A DNA stretch of 6,850 bases from JBBQBM01 sp038317375. Its GTDB lineage: Bacteria; Patescibacteriota; Saccharimonadia; Saccharimonadales; JAGQMS01. The stretch covers positions 1 to 6,850 of the forward strand of contig JBBQBM010000036.1 of assembly GCA_038317375.1 (NCBI GenBank). Reading direction: 5' to 3'. A program made the position numbers and the translations under genes. Below the pieces are notes generated by a model, which was given only the letters and a program-made list of their open reading frames with translations, made no database searches and had not been told where the DNA came from. Below, in pieces: positions 5,260-6,850 of the stretch (within the stretch, counting starts at the first letter, position 1; each line of letters starts with the position of its first letter).

Positions 5260-5829
5260 ATGGCATTTGAGGATTACAAGCAAAAAGAAGCTGTTACTGT
5301 CGTCTATACAGGCGAAGGTAAGGGTAAGACTAGTGCCAGTATCGGCCTTATGGCCAGAGCGTTGGGACGGGGATGGACAGTCGCTTATATCCAATTTATT
5401 AAACACTGGCAAGTTGGTGAACACGATTTTATTGCCATGATCCAGCCGGTATTCAAACGAAAACTTTTGTTTTATAAAGGCGGGAAGGGGTTTTTTAACG
5501 CTGGCGACATTAGCGCCAAGGGTATTACCGCGGCACAGCATAAACAAGCAGCCAAAAAAACATACGATAAGGCATTTAAACTAGCTACAAGTGGCAAATA
5601 TAACTTAGTCATATGCGACGAAATCAACAATGCCGTACACGATGGATTACTAACCAAAACTGATCTTAAAAACCTAATAGCCAAAAAGCATCCTAAAACC
5701 TCACTCTGTCTAACGGGGAGGGATTTCCCAGAAGAACTAGTGCTACGGGTTGACATAGCGACAAATATGACTAAGCTCCGCCATCACTTCGACGACAAGT
5801 TCCTTGCCAACAAAGGCATCGATTACTAA
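5260..5829 (+). CDS. cobO: ATP:corrinoid adenosyltransferase (CobO/BtuR family)
   Basis: A 189-residue cytoplasmic enzyme of the CobA/CobO/BtuR family, which transfers the adenosyl group of ATP to the cobalt of reduced corrinoids to make the coenzyme form of B12. The family features appear in order: P-loop TGEGKGKTSAS (17-27), the family's inverted-type GxGKGKT; a Walker B-like strand LVICDEINNAV (116-126); the TGRDFP turn (152-157); and the C-terminal signature VDIATNMTKLRHHFD (164-178) ending in KGIDY (185-189), close to the KAQMGIDY end of enterobacterial CobA. Length is normal. No other B12 gene, corrinoid transporter or B12-dependent enzyme is visible here, and no cobalamin riboswitch is seen upstream. 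The P-loop family call is firm; that the true substrate is cobalamin is inferred. No terminator with a T-run follows. Confidence 0.9.
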   Translation: MAFEDYKQKEAVTVVYTGEGKGKTSASIGLMARALGRGWTVAYIQFIKHWQVGEHDFIAMIQPVFKRKLLFYKGGKGFFNAGDISAKGITAAQHKQAAKKTYDKAFKLATSGKYNLVICDEINNAVHDGLLTKTDLKNLIAKKHPKTSLCLTGRDFPEELVLRVDIATNMTKLRHHFDDKFLANKGIDY

Positions 5830-5845
5830 AGCCCACAAATCCCAC

Positions 5846-5989
5846 GCCGGCAAACCGCAAAAACCAGCAAAGCTAGTTCTTTGCGCTTCACCTCTTGGCT
5901 ATTTTCAGTTTGCCGTAGTCCAGTACTCGCCTCACCGTATTTAAAGATACGGCTCGCTCCGATGCTTCCTGGGCAAACCGAAACTAGCT
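5846..5989. other. Gap with nested inverted repeats; possible structured RNA, strand unclear
   Basis: The gap between 5829 and 6033 holds no convincing gene. It has three nested pairs of arms: AGCTAGTT/AACTAGCT (5871-5878 and 5982-5989), GTTTGCC/GGCAAAC (5908-5914 and 5972-5978) and CCGTAT/ATACGG (5935-5940 and 5947-5952). Competing pairings exist: CGGCAAAC (5848-5855) is the exact complement of GTTTGCCG (5908-5915), and GCAAAG/CTTTGC (5867-5872 and 5879-5884) form a tight hairpin. On the minus strand this last hairpin is followed by TGG and five T, which looks terminator-like. GGCAAACCG also occurs twice directly (5849-5857, 5972-5980). A roughly 150-nt minus-strand RNA is one reading; a regulatory leader or decayed repeat are others. 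Confidence 0.35.
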
Positions 5990-6016
5990 CAAGCGTGGAA
6001 TCGTGGGTGTCTCGGC

Positions 6017-6022
6017 TATACT
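6017..6022 (+). promoter_or_regulatory. -10 element (TATACT) of the thermonuclease gene
   Basis: TATACT matches TATAAT at five of six positions and lies ten bases before ATG 6033, which predicts a 5' leader of only about four bases. No -35 is evident. Its position argues against the longer GTG 6003 start, which would put the promoter inside the gene. Confidence 0.4.
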
Positions 6023-6032
6023 AAGAATAAGA

Positions 6033-6617
6033 ATGAGACGCAAGATAATTTTATGGGTTTGTTTGATCTCGCTAGTTGCCGGGTTGGTTAGCCTAAGCTT
6101 GCTAACGGTTCGTGAGAAATGGCTCCAAAAGTTATGGGACAACCGGCCAATGGCCGCCAAAATTGAGCCGGGGTATTACCGGGTGACTCATGTGTATGAC
6201 GGCGATACTATCTTAGTCGACATGGATGGTGCGCTCGAAAAGGTGCGGTTCATTGGCGTCGACACGCCCGAAACCCACAAACCCGGCACACCAGTCCAAT
6301 GTTATGGGCCGGACGCCTCGGCTTATACCACTACAACACTGCAGGACGAAACTGTACGGCTAGAGAGCGATTCAACTAACTCTAACCGTGACCGCTACGA
6401 CCGTCTTCTTCGCTATGTTTATGCGGAGGACGGGACGCTGGTCAACAAAAGCCTGATCGAGCAGGGTTTTGGTTTTGCCTACACTCGCTTTCCGTTCCTA
6501 AAAAAAGACGATTTTGTTACTGCCGAGTTAAAAGCTCGGGACTCTGGTTTGGGTTTGTGGGGGGCCTGCACGACGTTTATCCAGAATGGTGTTTACCAGA
6601 CAAACACAGCAGATTAA
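6033..6617 (+). CDS. Staphylococcal-type thermonuclease (SNase), membrane-anchored or secreted
   Basis: A 194-residue calcium-dependent nuclease of the SNase family, which cuts DNA and RNA non-specifically. The basic N-terminus MRRK plus a hydrophobic stretch (about 5-24) is a signal peptide or anchor, so the enzyme acts outside the membrane. The catalytic set is complete compared with Staphylococcus nuclease: Asp58 in VYDGDT (Asp21), Arg72 in VRFIGVDTPET (Arg35), Asp77 (Asp40), Glu80 (Glu43) and Arg124 in DRYDRLLRYVY (Arg87). The typical GLGLWGAC end is present. Cys90 (PVQCYGP) and Cys179 (LWGAC) probably form a disulfide, fitting export. I chose ATG 6033 over GTG 6003 because it opens directly with the basic residues of a signal and has a -10 site just upstream. 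The stop overlaps that of the convergent gene. A role in feeding on extracellular DNA is plausible. Confidence 0.92.
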   Translation: MRRKIILWVCLISLVAGLVSLSLLTVREKWLQKLWDNRPMAAKIEPGYYRVTHVYDGDTILVDMDGALEKVRFIGVDTPETHKPGTPVQCYGPDASAYTTTTLQDETVRLESDSTNSNRDRYDRLLRYVYAEDGTLVNKSLIEQGFGFAYTRFPFLKKDDFVTAELKARDSGLGLWGACTTFIQNGVYQTNTAD

Positions 6618-6850
6618 ATCTTCTCGAAGGCTTTGACCGACTTTGGCGCCGGGCGCCTCATTAACCTGAAATATAGCTTGGTCATAAGATGCAAAGGCAT
6701 AAAGCACAGCATCGGCACCTTGATAGCTAGATTATTAATGCCGTGGAGACTGTAGGTGTGTTTATAGGCTCGCATATATTTATAAAAATCTTGGCTATCC
6801 CCGCACAATCGTCGTGCCGAAGTCGCAACCCGCATAGCCCCATCATAGGC
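6614..6850 (-). CDS. C-terminal fragment of an unrecognised protein (5' end outside window)
   Basis: An open frame runs from the right edge to TAA (6616-6614), giving 78 visible residues from AYDGAMRVATSARRL to SVKAFEKI, with no in-frame stop up to the edge. The ATG at 6835 is in frame but is probably internal, because coding continues upstream. The segment is rich in Arg, Lys, Tyr and Met, with a moderately hydrophobic stretch (IKVPMLCFMPLHLMTKLYF) that looks like a membrane-associated helix rather than a full membrane anchor. The pattern 'ATSARRLCGDSQDFYKYMRAYKHTYSLHG' reminds me of the tail of membrane-associated family 2 glycosyltransferases, but this is a weak impression. Its stop overlaps the thermonuclease stop by three bases, with no terminator between the convergent genes. 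Confidence 0.6.
   Translation of the reverse strand, partial: AYDGAMRVATSARRLCGDSQDFYKYMRAYKHTYSLHGINNLAIKVPMLCFMPLHLMTKLYFRLMRRPAPKSVKAFEKI

Noticed and set aside
5215..5756. Minus-strand open frames of 110 and 94 codons across the adenosyltransferase gene
   Set aside because: They are antisense to a gene with clear family motifs and show no recognisable product.
5846..5884. Similarity of GGCAAACC...GCAAAGCTA to a cyclic-di-GMP (GEMM) riboswitch
   Set aside because: Only short pieces match; the conserved GGGACGCAAAGC core and the receptor helices with their spacing are missing.
5960..5975. AGGAAGCA on the minus strand, as in SRP RNA domain IV
   Set aside because: The paired CAGG side and GGAA tetraloop of SRP RNA are absent.
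6003..6032. GTG start ten codons upstream for the thermonuclease
   Set aside because: The extension contains the likely -10 element TATACT (6017-6022), and the signal sequence begins naturally at ATG 6033.
5830..6032. Cobalamin riboswitch near the adenosyltransferase gene
   Set aside because: The region lies downstream of the gene, and no B12-box-like conserved core is seen on either strand.
6645..6657. GGCGC/GCGCC hairpin after the thermonuclease stop as a terminator
   Set aside because: It has a three-base loop but no T-run on either side and lies in the coding part of the minus-strand gene.
1..6850. tRNA, rRNA, CRISPR array, insertion sequence or prophage signs
   Set aside because: No tRNA T-loop pattern with matching arms, no regularly spaced repeats, no transposase or integrase motifs, and no terminal inverted repeats were found by eye.

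Overview
The window reads as a compact bacterial chromosome segment, most likely from Candidatus Saccharibacteria (TM7) or a related Patescibacteria/CPR lineage. This is inference. It rests on tightly packed small genes, few Shine-Dalgarno sites, a lysine-rich tail on the aquaporin, and several short membrane or exported proteins of no familiar family. TAA and TAG are the only stops seen, and a 943-codon reading frame has no in-frame TGA, so there is no sign of UGA recoding.

Layout. Positions 3-356 (+) hold the C-terminus of an unrecognised protein. The 203-bp gap that follows contains three DnaA-box-like 9-mers, a strong promoter, two hairpins and an intrinsic terminator, which together look like an ~85-nt small RNA gene. 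Positions 560-3391 (+) encode a full UvrD/PcrA-type helicase fused to a PD-(D/E)XK (RecB/AddB-type) nuclease. A bidirectional terminator (3418-3447) separates it from a convergent aquaporin-family channel (3466-4170, -) whose selectivity-filter arginine is missing. Next is a histidine-rich, membrane-anchored protein (4250-4879, -). It is divergent from a small three-helix membrane protein (4915-5235, +), and a perfect 22-bp palindrome between them gives each direction its own extended -10 element. Then come a corrinoid adenosyltransferase (5260-5829, +), a 170-200 bp gap rich in nested inverted repeats, a membrane-anchored or secreted staphylococcal-type nuclease (6033-6617, +), and the C-terminus of a convergent gene (6614-6850, -).

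The genes do not form one obvious pathway. Two themes link them. The first is nucleic-acid processing: the helicase-nuclease inside the cell and the thermonuclease outside. The second is the cell envelope: aquaporin, His-rich protein and small membrane protein. Three + strand genes share the same start architecture, a TAnAAT-type -10 hexamer followed by exactly six bases and then ATG, suggesting leaderless transcripts. Only the aquaporin has a clear Shine-Dalgarno site. The best candidates for undescribed biology are the small RNA locus (about 411-528), the palindromic divergent promoter (4887-4908), the structured gap at 5846-5989 and the non-canonical aquaporin pore.
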